A stretch of DNA of 64,000 bases from Maridesulfovibrio bastinii DSM 16055 (GCF_000429985.1 NZ_AUCX01000005.1:124001-188000), one strand, 5' to 3'. Positions 17,146 to 26,535 are shown, numbered from the stretch's first letter. Program-made: numbers and translations. The notes: a model not told the origin generated them from the sequence alone.

Positions 17146-18458
17146 TTTTTTGATCCTTGTCTATTATCTTTTATGATTCTTTTGGCCGGATTGACACAGC
17201 CAGCTGGTTTGCAATTTATTTTAATTTCTGTTGATCCGAAAATATTTAAGTCGGCAAGGTTTTCGTGAATTTTGGGAGCACAGCTGTTTTCAAATCCTCG
17301 AACAGTGCTTGCTTCTATTTTTATTGATTCACTGCCGTCAGTGTCAGAAATTTCAATATCAAAATCAACAACACCGGGAATTTTAAATATGCTTTCGTCA
17401 AGCATGCTTAATGAAAGTTGGGAACCTGACTCAAGTTTCAATTTGTTTTCAAAACGGCCGCTGACCTTACTAAGCCGGCGCAGGCTGCTTCCGCAGGGGC
17501 AGGTCTCATTATACATGGCTGCGATATCTCCGGTTCTGTACCTGATCAGGGGCATACCTTTTCTCGTCAGGGTGGTCACGGCTATTTCACCTTCCGTACC
17601 GTAGGGAAGGGGTTCACCAGTCAGCGGATTAACAATTTCAAAAAGCAGGTCGGTTTCCCGCAGGTGTGTGCCGCAGTGGGCTGAGCATTCCACACCTCCA
17701 CCAAGCCCTGTCTCAACAGTTCCGTAATGGATAAAATTTTCGCAATTCCATGCGGATTCAAGTTCATTAACAATAACGTCCGGAATATAGTCGGAGCACA
17801 ACAACAGTGATTTTATATTTTCTGCCGGGATTTTTTTTTCAGTATCGACCCTTGAGGCTGCAAAGAGTTGAACAGGGAAGCCGACGATACATTGGGGTTT
17901 TTCTTCTTCCAAAATTTTAATTGTAGCGTAGGGATCAGGAGCCAGACCAAAAGTTTTGGCACTGACATTTTTTGCTTCCAACGCTTTTTTGAGAATGTCT
18001 CCGGTACTGTCGGGGGTATCTCCCGGAAGCAGGATAACAACTTTATCTCCCGGATCAACCATGGTCATCATTCCACCGCTGAAAAAGTTGAATGTGAGTC
18101 GGATATCCTCTTCCGTAAAATACAGCCTTTTTGGTTTTCCTGTGGTCCCGGAACTTTTTATGGTTACAATTCTGGCAATATCGTCATTTGAAACACACAG
18201 CATTTCACTGTTGTGCATTCTTATGTCGCCTTTAGTTGTAAAAGGGAGTTTTTGTATATCCTGCCTGTTTTTTATAAATTCAGGCTCAATATCCTTCAAT
18301 TTATCCCGGTAGTAGGGGCTGTTTTTTTGGGTATAATCGATAAGGTTCCGCAAAAGGCGTAGCTGTTCCTGCTCAATGTCCGTTCCGGTCGGAATATCTG
18401 TTGTAAGACCGGGGATTGTTGCTGCGGTCATTGCATCAAGCGGAGTTCTGGCAATCAT
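17142..18458 (-). CDS. AMP-dependent ligase, phenylacetate-CoA-ligase-like
   Basis: A 438-residue ANL-superfamily protein. The ATG at 18458 is one base past the upstream stop, making it preferable to the longer frame to 18509. Motifs: IKSSGTTGKPKRLYFT (AMP-binding P-loop, ~90), FIHYGTVETGLGG, and LIRYRTGDIAAMYNETCPCG with the Cys pair seen in PaaK-like enzymes. Such enzymes adenylate a carboxylate and pass it to CoA. Within a Mop cluster the acid produced from an aldehyde could be activated here, but the substrate is not evident. Similar genes near DVU_1553 are described as AMP-dependent CoA ligases, from memory. Confidence 0.85.
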   Translation of the reverse strand: MIARTPLDAMTAATIPGLTTDIPTGTDIEQEQLRLLRNLIDYTQKNSPYYRDKLKDIEPEFIKNRQDIQKLPFTTKGDIRMHNSEMLCVSNDDIARIVTIKSSGTTGKPKRLYFTEEDIRLTFNFFSGGMMTMVDPGDKVVILLPGDTPDSTGDILKKALEAKNVSAKTFGLAPDPYATIKILEEEKPQCIVGFPVQLFAASRVDTEKKIPAENIKSLLLCSDYIPDVIVNELESAWNCENFIHYGTVETGLGGGVECSAHCGTHLRETDLLFEIVNPLTGEPLPYGTEGEIAVTTLTRKGMPLIRYRTGDIAAMYNETCPCGSSLRRLSKVSGRFENKLKLESGSQLSLSMLDESIFKIPGVVDFDIEISDTDGSESIKIEASTVRGFENSCAPKIHENLADLNIFGSTEIKINCKPAGCVNPAKRIIKDNRQGSKK

Positions 18459-18459
18459 T

Positions 18460-19836
18460 CTATTTCCTGTGCAGCGGCTTGCCGGAAGCGGAAGTAAGGT
18501 TATAGGCACAGAATGGAATCATTCTGCCATCCATTGTCGCAACATGGATGCAGCATCCGCGAACCCTTTCAAGATCTATATTCCAGACATCCTGAAAAGC
18601 CATCGCCGAGATGGAGAATGTATGTGTTTTGGCCCGTTCCAGAAAGCGGTCGAAATCATCAACAGCCTCTGCTTTATCGAATCTGCCGATAACCGGTGCA
18701 GACCACTGCCGGGCCGTGAAGGCGACACTTTTATCGTGTCCTTCCTTTGCTGTGGGAATATTTTTTCCGGGCTCTCCGGTGCTGCAGCATTGACGGTTTT
18801 TCGAGCCGCCAAGATGTTTCAGAGTATTATCATATCTGATCATGAAATTTCCGTGAAAAGAGCATAGGGAATGCTCACAGGCGGGTGGTTGAAAATTATC
18901 TTTTGAAACCATCCCATTGGTCTGTGCTTCCAACTGCGAGATAACTTCTGACAATGTGATTCTATCAGAATCTGAAGGCGGTTCAGGATATCTGCCGAAA
19001 TAACTCACGGGTTGAAAGTGTACCCCGCGGACAGCAGGAGCATACTCTATTCCGGCTTTGATTATGTTTCCGATATCATCAACATTTATGCCGGGGATAA
19101 GAACTGGAACGAGAACTATTCCAAGACCAGCAGCAGCGCAGTTTTTGATTGCCTGATATTTTATTTCAACTAGGTCGCGGCCTCTTATCCGGCGATAAAT
19201 TCTGTCATCCGTGCCATCAAACTGTAAGAAGACAGATGAAAGTCCGGCCTTTTTTAATTTCAATGCGTATTCCGGAGTTTCAGAAAGTTTGATTCCGTTT
19301 GTATTCAGTTGAACAAAATCAAAACCTTTATCACGGGCAGCTTTTATTATTTCCGGCAGATCACTTCGGACTGTCGGCTCTCCACCTGAAAGCTGGATGT
19401 TGCACTTGCCACCGACTTCGGAAATTGTGTCAAAAACAGAATTCAGTTTTTCAAGTGAAGGGTCGGTTGCAGCATCCTGTCCGGCATCGGCAAAACAGAT
19501 GGGGCAGGACATATTACAGCGCGAGGTTATTTCTATGAGAGCAGTGCAGGTGTGCTGGCCATGTCTTGCACAGGGGCCACAGTCAAAGGGGCATCCTTTG
19601 TCGCTCGCAGTTAAAACTTTAAGTGGTGCCGATGGTTTTTTAGGTCTTTTCCATTTTGAAAATTCAGGTTCGCCGCGCCAGATAACTGTTTTAAATGTCC
19701 CATGCTCCGGGCAGGTCTTCAACTGATAGATATTTCCATTTTCAGATATTCTTTCAGCTTTGAGCACTTTTAAACAGTGCGGACATAGACTTTCTGTTAC
19801 AGAATCAACTTTTTCTGAATCAGAACGCATTCTCAC
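18460..19836 (-). CDS. Radical SAM protein of the Tes/MJ0619-like group
   Basis: A 458-residue radical SAM enzyme. The N-terminus carries a zinc-type region LCPHCLKVLKAE and TCPEHGTFKTVIW, then GCPFDCGPCARH, then the catalytic CNMSCPIC (CxxxCxxC) near residue 109, followed by the SAM-binding IQLSGGEPTVRSDL. This order (CPxCL, CPEHG, GCPxDCGxC, radical SAM) matches proteins related to archaeal MJ0619 and tetraether lipid synthase. I recall close bacterial relatives named TrsS, some with selenocysteine; no in-frame TGA exists here. It overlaps the C-GCAxxG-C-C gene by 11-17 bp and abuts the AMP ligase. The reaction is unknown. Confidence 0.88.
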   Translation of the reverse strand: MRMRSDSEKVDSVTESLCPHCLKVLKAERISENGNIYQLKTCPEHGTFKTVIWRGEPEFSKWKRPKKPSAPLKVLTASDKGCPFDCGPCARHGQHTCTALIEITSRCNMSCPICFADAGQDAATDPSLEKLNSVFDTISEVGGKCNIQLSGGEPTVRSDLPEIIKAARDKGFDFVQLNTNGIKLSETPEYALKLKKAGLSSVFLQFDGTDDRIYRRIRGRDLVEIKYQAIKNCAAAGLGIVLVPVLIPGINVDDIGNIIKAGIEYAPAVRGVHFQPVSYFGRYPEPPSDSDRITLSEVISQLEAQTNGMVSKDNFQPPACEHSLCSFHGNFMIRYDNTLKHLGGSKNRQCCSTGEPGKNIPTAKEGHDKSVAFTARQWSAPVIGRFDKAEAVDDFDRFLERAKTHTFSISAMAFQDVWNIDLERVRGCCIHVATMDGRMIPFCAYNLTSASGKPLHRK

Positions 19837-20281
19837 TACCTTTAGGGACTGTTGGATCGATATCGTTTTCAGCTAGAAGTTCGAGAACTTTATTGCGGGT
19901 TCTTTCCACAATAGTTCCGCATATTCCCATTTCAGGAACATTTGCTCCGCCTGTTATTGCGTCACATGTTGCTCCGCCGTATTCGTCGGAAGTCATGTTT
20001 TCAAACCAATCCATTAATTCTGAGACCATGAGTTTGTATTTTTCATGTTCCTCTTCATCAGGACTGCCTTTTGCCGCATATAGTCCAAGGACGCACGCTC
20101 CACCGCTGACAGCTCCGCATATTCCTCCGCTCTGTCCGATTCCCTGACACAGAGCGGACATTGATCTGACCAGTGCAGGATTTTCTTCACCCTGATCTTC
20201 AAGAGCCATCATGATCATCATTTGACTGCAACAGAATCCCTGTGCGCTGAGCTGCATAATTTTTAAGCTGGTATCATCCAT
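19820..20281 (-). CDS. C-GCAxxG-C-C family redox protein
   Basis: A 153-residue protein with the C-GCAxxG-C-C pattern: an early GFCCSQMM Cys pair, the central GGICGAVSGGACVLGLY, and later Cys in GATCDAITGG and GICGTIVE. Small proteins of this family are thought to carry redox-active cysteines or bind a metal centre, and often occur beside radical SAM or oxidoreductase genes. It sits between a methyltransferase gene (two bases away) and the radical SAM gene, in one operon. No signal peptide, so cytoplasmic. Confidence 0.87.
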   Translation of the reverse strand: MDDTSLKIMQLSAQGFCCSQMMIMMALEDQGEENPALVRSMSALCQGIGQSGGICGAVSGGACVLGLYAAKGSPDEEEHEKYKLMVSELMDWFENMTSDEYGGATCDAITGGANVPEMGICGTIVERTRNKVLELLAENDIDPTVPKGSENAF

Positions 20282-20283
20282 AT

Positions 20284-20991
20284 CTATTCCTTTTCAGCTA
20301 TGATGAGATAGTATCCCGGCATCATTTTTTTTACGGCGCTGCACGCCCCGGCAGCTTTGTCCTTTCCCATGAACAGAGCCCAGAATTTTTCAAGGCTGCC
20401 CATGCTGAAAATAATCTGACCTGCCAGCTGTTTGAGACGCTGGGTATGATCTTCCATAAGAATTATTTTAAAGCCGTTGGAAGTAACGCTTTTTTCTATT
20501 TCGCCAAGAGCCTTGGCCCCATTGAAGCAACAGGTCACCTCAAGCTTTGTTTCCGGTGCGCTTGCATTTCTTGAATAAATATCACTTAGGATAAGTTCTC
20601 CACCATGCTCTGTGACGCGGGATATTTCCGATAGAGTAGTGTCTATATCCTCTGTCAGTGAAAGCACGCATTCGCTGATTGTTCCTTTCAGAGATTCAGT
20701 GCGAAAGGGCAGCGATGTTCCGGAAGCCTGTACTTTTTTAAGGCCGCGAGTTGTCTCTCCGGCCTGTTTGAGCATGTCCGCAGAGTAGTCGAGGGCCAGC
20801 GGCACAAGACCGAATTCCTCACGCATCAGGCTGGAAGTGGCTCCGGGCCCGCAGCCAAGATCAAGAATGGTTTCACCTTTCTTAAACCGGCAGATTTCAA
20901 GAGCCCGGCGAGTCAGCTCCGTCCCTCCGGGACGCAGGGTTCCACCGGTGATATCAAGCATTTCACGGCGTTCATATAAAGCATCAGTCAT
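20284..20991 (-). CDS. Class I SAM-dependent methyltransferase of the Mop-associated cluster
   Basis: A 235-residue methyltransferase. Motif I is ETILDLGCGPGATSSLM (~38-54), motif II ALDYSADML, and motif IV ISECVLSLTEDID, followed by GGELILSDIYSRN. The substrate cannot be told from sequence. The C-terminal ~60 residues (KQLAGQIIFSMGSLEKFW) are amphipathic and may cover the active site. Placement directly before the C-GCAxxG-C-C and radical SAM genes suggests the two SAM enzymes act on one pathway; related genes in D. vulgaris (DVU_1556 type, from memory) keep this order. Confidence 0.87.
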   Translation of the reverse strand: MTDALYERREMLDITGGTLRPGGTELTRRALEICRFKKGETILDLGCGPGATSSLMREEFGLVPLALDYSADMLKQAGETTRGLKKVQASGTSLPFRTESLKGTISECVLSLTEDIDTTLSEISRVTEHGGELILSDIYSRNASAPETKLEVTCCFNGAKALGEIEKSVTSNGFKIILMEDHTQRLKQLAGQIIFSMGSLEKFWALFMGKDKAAGACSAVKKMMPGYYLIIAEKE

Positions 20992-21012
20992 GCTGTTTTT
21001 TCAGCGTGAGGC

Positions 21013-21222
21013 TTATTTATCTTCCAGAAGCTGTTCCACATCAAACATCTTACCTGTGGCCAGTTCTTCCGGTATAAGAGTGAATCCGCATTCGGGGCAG
21101 CGCATAAGGTCAACTTTAAATACAGAGTTGAGATATTTTACCTCTGTACTTATGGGTTTTAGTTCCTTGTCGCATTTGCAGCAGCGCCAATCTGTATCTT
21201 CGGCAAATGATAGGTTAGTCAT
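21013..21222 (-). CDS. Small zinc-ribbon/redox protein
   Basis: A 69-residue protein with two Cys pairs, WRCCKCDKEL and MRCPECGFTL, spaced as in a rubredoxin-like zinc ribbon. No other motif is present. It overlaps the large iron-sulfur flavoprotein gene by 8 bp, which argues for close functional pairing. It could bind Zn or Fe; I recall this position being described as a 'DVU_1557 family redox protein'. The conserved Cys arrangement and tight spacing make it real despite its size. Confidence 0.82.
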   Translation of the reverse strand: MTNLSFAEDTDWRCCKCDKELKPISTEVKYLNSVFKVDLMRCPECGFTLIPEELATGKMFDVEQLLEDK

Positions 21223-23515
21223 TATAGTCCTCCGGGAGGATCATTCTATGGCTGTATGCGTTTCTTATTTCGTACCCGCCATCGACAGGTTTGTATTCAA
21301 CCCAGTATGTAACCCTGACAGGCCGATGTGAGGCCAGAAAGTATTCGTCATTGGGGTTGCTGAGTTTTCTACCGCTGTTTTCGCATGCCAGAATTGTTTT
21401 TTGGATGTCCTGATCGAGTATACGTCTTTTCTCAAGCAGGTCTCTTACTTCGTCACTTATAACTAATTTCACAGATGAGTACTCGGGCATTGTAATAGGC
21501 TCTTCCTTCCAGATTTTTTCCAGAAGGTTGTTTTTCAAGCGTGATCTGTTTTCCTGACGCATGGAAAAACCGGGATTAGGTCTTTCAAGCGGATCAATTT
21601 TCTGATTTTCATCAGGAAAAATATATTCCAGAAGATGGGCTGTTTTTTTGCCTGAGGCTACCAGATTGTCACGACACATAGCACAGTAGGCCAGAATATC
21701 GTTTTCAGTACGGTCGGCTTTTCTCTTTGCTGTTTTGTCAGCCAGATCAGGATTGGCATTGAACATCAGGCCGCCGAATCCGCAACAGTCTGTCATTTCT
21801 CTGGTATTTGACGGTTCTTCAAGTTTGAAGCCGAGTTTTGCAGCCACATTTCTTACTGCATCCTGAACTCCGCGATGGTGGCGAGCCGTACAAGGATCAC
21901 TTATGCTGAACGTCTGTGCAGGCATGTCGGACTTAGTCTCCGGCAATCCTTCGGCATCAAGTATTTCCCATATTGAAACAGTCTTAAGTTCAGGAAATTC
22001 TCTGCTGAAAGAATCATAGCAAGTGGCGCAGGCTGTGATAATGACAGGAGAACCCATGCCGGATATTTTTTCCATAAGTTCAGCTTTGATTGCATCATAA
22101 TCGCTCTGCCGTCCGGCCCAATGGGCTGGTATGCCGCAGCAATCCAGCATAAGTCCGACCCCGCCGCTCAGAGTAGAGCAGAGATGGCTGTAAAGCTTTT
22201 CCACAACAGCTGGGTCTGAACCGGATAACTGGCAACCGGGGAAAAACAGATATTCAGAGCTGTCTTTTCCCTGCTCATGCTTGAGCATGGAGAAATGTTC
22301 ACCACGGCTGAATTCCATATCAAGTAAAGCGAATTCATGAGCAGAAGGCGGCATGTGACCTTTGCCTATCATGTATCTTCTAGCGTCAAGGCAGACATTG
22401 GCCATGGAAAAATCATTGGGACAGACAACTTCACACTGACCGCAGAGGGAGCATGAATTTATCATTTTATTTGATTGTCTTGTTCCGGTGACTATTGCCT
22501 GATTGTTATATATCTTGCGGACATATCTTTTAGGATATTCTTTGTAATACTGCAAAAATTCGCAGTGTTTGACACACTCCATACACTCACAAAGCAGACA
22601 GCGTGAAGCTTCTTTTTTAGCTTCCTCTTCAGTGTATATTGAGGCCGAAGGCAGCACAGGAATAATATCTTCAACGCCTTCTGTAGAGGTGTAGAGTCTT
22701 GTTTTGTATGGTCCTTCTTTTTCTCTAAGTGACGTCAGTGAAGCGTTTTGCAGGAATCTGTCCACTGAAGAACAGGCCCTGCGTCCACTGGCAGCTTGCT
22801 TCATTGGAGAAAATCTATCGCTTAATTTCTGGCCGGTTGCGAATATTTTATCTTCTATCTGGAGTGTGACTTCGTCAATTTTATCAATATCAATACTGAA
22901 ATCTTCAATACCCCGAAAATCAAGCTCAATAATTACAGCGTCAAAATCATTAACTATAGATTTAAATTCATTGGCATCAATATTTTTATCCCTGTCCAGA
23001 ACTACTCCGAGTGATTCAAGCAGTCCGACAGCCTTGGTCAGAGTCTCTGCCGGCAGTATGGATTCCGGCAGATTGTTAAGAGGGCCGCCCGGAAAACTGT
23101 CACCAGTGAAAATTGTAGAATTTCTTCCTTTTCTGGCAAGATCAAGAGCAGCTGTCATGGAACTCAGGCCACAGCCGATGATAGCAATTTTACCGTCTTT
23201 TGCAGGCAGCTTGGGTGGTTTAATGGCTTCTGTTGAATTTTCTATACAGAATCTTTCAATTGAACCGATGCATAGACTTCCGCCGGCATTGCTTCTCACA
23301 CATGATTCAAGGCATGGCTGGTCACAGGTCCTGCCGAGGATTTCGGGAAAGGGCATTGTCCTGTCCAAAATTTTTCGGGCACCTTTGATATCACCTTTGG
23401 CGATACAGGCCATCATGGATTTTACATCAACATGAATGGGACATGCGGCAATACACTGCGCCCGTTCTTCCTGAATACAAGTTGCTTCAAGCTCTCTTAA
23501 TTCACTTTGTTCCAT
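21215..23515 (-). CDS. Multi-cluster iron-sulfur flavoprotein with HdrB/GlpC-type CCG domains
   Basis: A 766-residue protein. Residues ~10-80 match the iron-sulfur N-terminus of GltD-like proteins (AQCIAACPIHVDV, GRTCDQPCLESCVR). Near 108 is a dinucleotide-binding fold, KIAIIGCGLSSMTAALDLA, although the FAD/NAD region looks shortened. Two further clusters follow (CLLCECMECVKHC and CSLCGQCEVVCP), then two CCG domains (FFPGCQLSG with LDCCGIPAHW; PCTARHHRGV with DCCGFGG) as in HdrB and GlpC. The last ~130 residues are unassigned. It probably relays electrons between Mop or a partner and a donor such as ferredoxin. It lies 300 bp downstream of mop and starts the block of overlapping genes. Confidence 0.85.
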   Translation of the reverse strand: MEQSELRELEATCIQEERAQCIAACPIHVDVKSMMACIAKGDIKGARKILDRTMPFPEILGRTCDQPCLESCVRSNAGGSLCIGSIERFCIENSTEAIKPPKLPAKDGKIAIIGCGLSSMTAALDLARKGRNSTIFTGDSFPGGPLNNLPESILPAETLTKAVGLLESLGVVLDRDKNIDANEFKSIVNDFDAVIIELDFRGIEDFSIDIDKIDEVTLQIEDKIFATGQKLSDRFSPMKQAASGRRACSSVDRFLQNASLTSLREKEGPYKTRLYTSTEGVEDIIPVLPSASIYTEEEAKKEASRCLLCECMECVKHCEFLQYYKEYPKRYVRKIYNNQAIVTGTRQSNKMINSCSLCGQCEVVCPNDFSMANVCLDARRYMIGKGHMPPSAHEFALLDMEFSRGEHFSMLKHEQGKDSSEYLFFPGCQLSGSDPAVVEKLYSHLCSTLSGGVGLMLDCCGIPAHWAGRQSDYDAIKAELMEKISGMGSPVIITACATCYDSFSREFPELKTVSIWEILDAEGLPETKSDMPAQTFSISDPCTARHHRGVQDAVRNVAAKLGFKLEEPSNTREMTDCCGFGGLMFNANPDLADKTAKRKADRTENDILAYCAMCRDNLVASGKKTAHLLEYIFPDENQKIDPLERPNPGFSMRQENRSRLKNNLLEKIWKEEPITMPEYSSVKLVISDEVRDLLEKRRILDQDIQKTILACENSGRKLSNPNDEYFLASHRPVRVTYWVEYKPVDGGYEIRNAYSHRMILPEDYND

Positions 23516-23758
23516 AATTTTCCCAACATTTTTTAATGAAGCTTTAAAAGACTATTGATGCGCTTTATGCCTTAATTTGTAAGATGTACATTTAAGCATA
23601 TAAAATAAATGTATTTTGACTCTCTTACATTCAAAATGATTAAATTATTTTTAGATCATGGTCGAGGTTTAGTTTATATTTTACTTTAACCGATTTTAAA
23701 TTGTGGAAAGCTATAAAATATTATTCGGCAGAAATTTTATAAATTTTTAGATTCTTAG

Positions 23759-23791
23759 CAAAAAAGGGCAGGCGCATAGCACCTGCCCTTT
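23759..23791 (-). terminator. Terminator downstream of mop
   Basis: Stem AAAGGGCAGG (23763-23772) with CCTGCCCTTT (23782-23791), followed on the minus strand by a T tract. It separates mop from the following accessory genes, so these are probably transcribed at a lower level or from their own promoter within 23516-23758. Confidence 0.9.
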
Positions 23792-23814
23792 ATAATCAAG
23801 CTTATGCGGCAGGC

Positions 23815-26535
23815 TTAGCCTTTGAGAGCTGCAAGAACTTTTTCAGGTCTTGCAGGCAGATGCCTTACACGAGCTCCACAACCCTGAGCTATCGCATTGA
23901 TGATAGCTGCATGAGGAGCGGTAAGAGGCATTTCACCTACACCGGAAGCACCGAACGGTCCGTCAGGACGGGGGTGCGTGCAGTATATGATCTTCATGTT
24001 GTCAGGAACATCCTTAATGTAGGGGATACCTGCGCCCTTCATGGATGCATGCTTCTTAAGGTCTTCGTAATCCTCGGTAAGTGCGAGGCCGATACCCTGA
24101 GCAAGACCACCGTAGATCTGACCGTCAACAATCAGTTCGTTGGCGAGTTCACCTACGTCAGCGGCACATGCCATTCCTTCAACCTTTGTTTTACCGGTGG
24201 TGATATCAACGGCAACTTCGGCGAGGAACAGTCCGTACATGTAGTTGGCGAAAGGATTACCCTGTGAGTTTTCGTCACAATCGTTAGCAGGCTGAGTCCA
24301 GCTGCCTTCGTAGAAAACAGGAATGTTTTCGGCAATCATTTCATCGTAAGTGCGGAATCTACCACTGGAAGGTTTACGCATTCCTTCAAGCAGCATTTCA
24401 CAAGCTACGCGGATAGCCTGACCAACCATAACCTGGCTGCGGCTACCACCGGCAGGACCGGAGTTCGGGCATTTGCTGGTGTCGTTCATTACGAGATGAA
24501 TCTGTTCAGGCAGCAGTCCGAGAGGTCTCAGAGCCTGGTGTGCTGTTGCGAGTGAACCCATATCAGCACCCTGACCGTGATCTTCCCATGCGTTGTACAG
24601 GGTTACAGTTCCGTCGGGGTTGAGTTCAATGTTTGCTTCAGCGGTATCAGGGCCGTCAAGTCCGGCACCGTAAACACCGATTGCAACACCTACGCCGCGT
24701 TTAATAGTATCAGTTGAGTTAGCAGCTGCTTTTTCTTTAGCTTCTTTATATAAAGGACGTATAGCGTCGATCATGTCAGGAAGGCAGATAACTTCAGGAA
24801 CCTGTCCGGTAGGAGTGGTGGATCCTTCACGGTAGCAGTTTACATAACGCAGTTCGAGGGGATCCATTCCGAGTTTCTCTGCGAGTTCGTCCATGAGAAC
24901 TTCAGAGGGGAATTCGGATTCAGGAGCACCGTAACCACGGAAAGCTGCACCCCAGCAGTGGTTGGTTGCTACGCAACGGCCTTCACCGCGAATATTGGGG
25001 ATGTCGTAACCGGCACCGATGTACTGTGCGCCACGAAGAGTAAGCAGGTCACCGAATTCTGAGTAAGGACCGTGGTCACATGTCCAGTCGGTTTCCATGG
25101 CAAGGATTTTACCATCTTTGTTTGCTGCATATTTTACAGTAGACCAGAATGGTGAACGTTTACCGGTGTAGTTCTGCTGCTGTGCATAGTTGTACTGCAG
25201 GAATACAGGTCTGCCGGTTGCCATTGCTGCTGCTCCGAGGAGAGCTTCCATGGTCGGGCTGAATTTGTATCCGAAAGTACCACCGGCGTTGTTCTGAACC
25301 AGAGCAAGCTGATCAGGCTCAAGGCCGAGACCGGGAGCAATCATAAGCAGATGGAGATGGATACCAACTGATTTTGAATGGATGAAGAGCTTACCGTTAT
25401 CATCGAAGTAGGCATAACCTACATCAGGTTCGATGGGGAGGTGAGGCTGGCGGCTGGTGTAGTATTCGCCTTCGATTGTTACATCAGCTTTTTCAAAGAT
25501 AGGTTTGGTGTCTTCACCTTTGGCGATCTTAGGCAGATAGTATGCGTTAGGTGTGCCGGGGTGAATTTCAATGGCGTCTTCAGCAAGAGCTGCAGGAGCG
25601 CTCATGTATTCAGGAAGCTGTTCAAGTTCAACTTTAACAGCTTTGGCTGCTGCTTTAGCGTGTGCATCTGTGTCTGCGCAGACGATAGCTATTGCGTCAC
25701 CATACTGGAATATCTTTTTATCAGCGAGGATAGGACGTTCCCAACCATCACCAAGGTTGGTGGGGAAGGTGATCAGACCGGTGATGCGGTTTTTACCTTT
25801 AACGTCTTTAGCGGTAACAACTTTGAAAACGCCGGGCATTTTTTCAGCTTCGGTTGTGTCAACTGAAATAACGTTGGCGTGAGAAACTTCAGCCTGTACG
25901 AGTGCGCACTGCAGGGTGTCATCGGGCATTTTGAGTCCGGTATCACCACCGAAGTCCCAGGTTCCGGTAACCTTGGCGACTGCGCTCGGGCGGGGCTGTC
26001 TTGTTCCGAAAACTTTTCCGTCTTTCGGCATCTGGTAGGCAAGATCTTCAATGGCTTTTCTGCCGTTGATAACATCTGCTGCGTCACGAACAGCGTCTAC
26101 GAGGTGCTGATAACCGGTACAACGGCAAACGTTGCGGTATTTCTGGAACCAGTCGCGAATTTCTTCACGGGTGGGGTCCGGGTTTGCTTCCAGAAGAGCT
26201 TTTGTGGAAACGATGAATCCGGGTGTGCAGAAACCGCACTGTGCGCCGCCGTGGAGCATCCATGCCATCTGGATAGCATGAAGGTTCAGAGGAGTTCCGA
26301 TACCTTCAATTGTGCAGATAGCAGCTCCATCGGGAACACGTTTCATTTTGGTAACGCAGGAACGGATGAGCTTGCCGTTCATGATTACACTACAAGCACC
26401 GCACTGTCCTTCGCCACAGCCGACCTTTGTTCCGGTCAACCCGAGATTTTTACGAATAACGTTAGCGAGCGTTTCAGTGTTTTCGGTCAAAACATTGTGC
26501 TCAATACCGTTGACGTAGAGTTTTTTGGTGATCAT
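23815..26535 (-). CDS. mop: Molybdenum aldehyde oxidoreductase (MOP)
   Basis: A 906-residue xanthine-oxidase-family enzyme that oxidises aldehydes to carboxylic acids, like D. gigas MOP (907 residues). Domain order: plant-type [2Fe-2S] ferredoxin (~1-78) with GCGEGQCGACSV, a second [2Fe-2S] helical domain (~84-155) with CGFCTPG and CRCTGYQ, then directly the molybdenum domains without an FAD domain. The catalytic Glu is in GVGEMPLTAPH near the C-terminus. The cofactor should be the CMP form (MCD), matching the MocA and XdhC genes downstream. No signal peptide. A MoeA-like gene lies 66 bp upstream (from its stop). Very clear assignment. Confidence 0.97.
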   Translation of the reverse strand: MITKKLYVNGIEHNVLTENTETLANVIRKNLGLTGTKVGCGEGQCGACSVIMNGKLIRSCVTKMKRVPDGAAICTIEGIGTPLNLHAIQMAWMLHGGAQCGFCTPGFIVSTKALLEANPDPTREEIRDWFQKYRNVCRCTGYQHLVDAVRDAADVINGRKAIEDLAYQMPKDGKVFGTRQPRPSAVAKVTGTWDFGGDTGLKMPDDTLQCALVQAEVSHANVISVDTTEAEKMPGVFKVVTAKDVKGKNRITGLITFPTNLGDGWERPILADKKIFQYGDAIAIVCADTDAHAKAAAKAVKVELEQLPEYMSAPAALAEDAIEIHPGTPNAYYLPKIAKGEDTKPIFEKADVTIEGEYYTSRQPHLPIEPDVGYAYFDDNGKLFIHSKSVGIHLHLLMIAPGLGLEPDQLALVQNNAGGTFGYKFSPTMEALLGAAAMATGRPVFLQYNYAQQQNYTGKRSPFWSTVKYAANKDGKILAMETDWTCDHGPYSEFGDLLTLRGAQYIGAGYDIPNIRGEGRCVATNHCWGAAFRGYGAPESEFPSEVLMDELAEKLGMDPLELRYVNCYREGSTTPTGQVPEVICLPDMIDAIRPLYKEAKEKAAANSTDTIKRGVGVAIGVYGAGLDGPDTAEANIELNPDGTVTLYNAWEDHGQGADMGSLATAHQALRPLGLLPEQIHLVMNDTSKCPNSGPAGGSRSQVMVGQAIRVACEMLLEGMRKPSSGRFRTYDEMIAENIPVFYEGSWTQPANDCDENSQGNPFANYMYGLFLAEVAVDITTGKTKVEGMACAADVGELANELIVDGQIYGGLAQGIGLALTEDYEDLKKHASMKGAGIPYIKDVPDNMKIIYCTHPRPDGPFGASGVGEMPLTAPHAAIINAIAQGCGARVRHLPARPEKVLAALKG

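Noticed and set aside
18460-19836. Selenocysteine in the radical SAM protein
   Set aside because: Some relatives are selenoproteins as I recall, but no in-frame TGA occurs here.
22704-23435. 243-codon plus-strand frame
   Set aside because: Antisense to the well-supported iron-sulfur flavoprotein; Ser/Leu-rich shadow with no domain.
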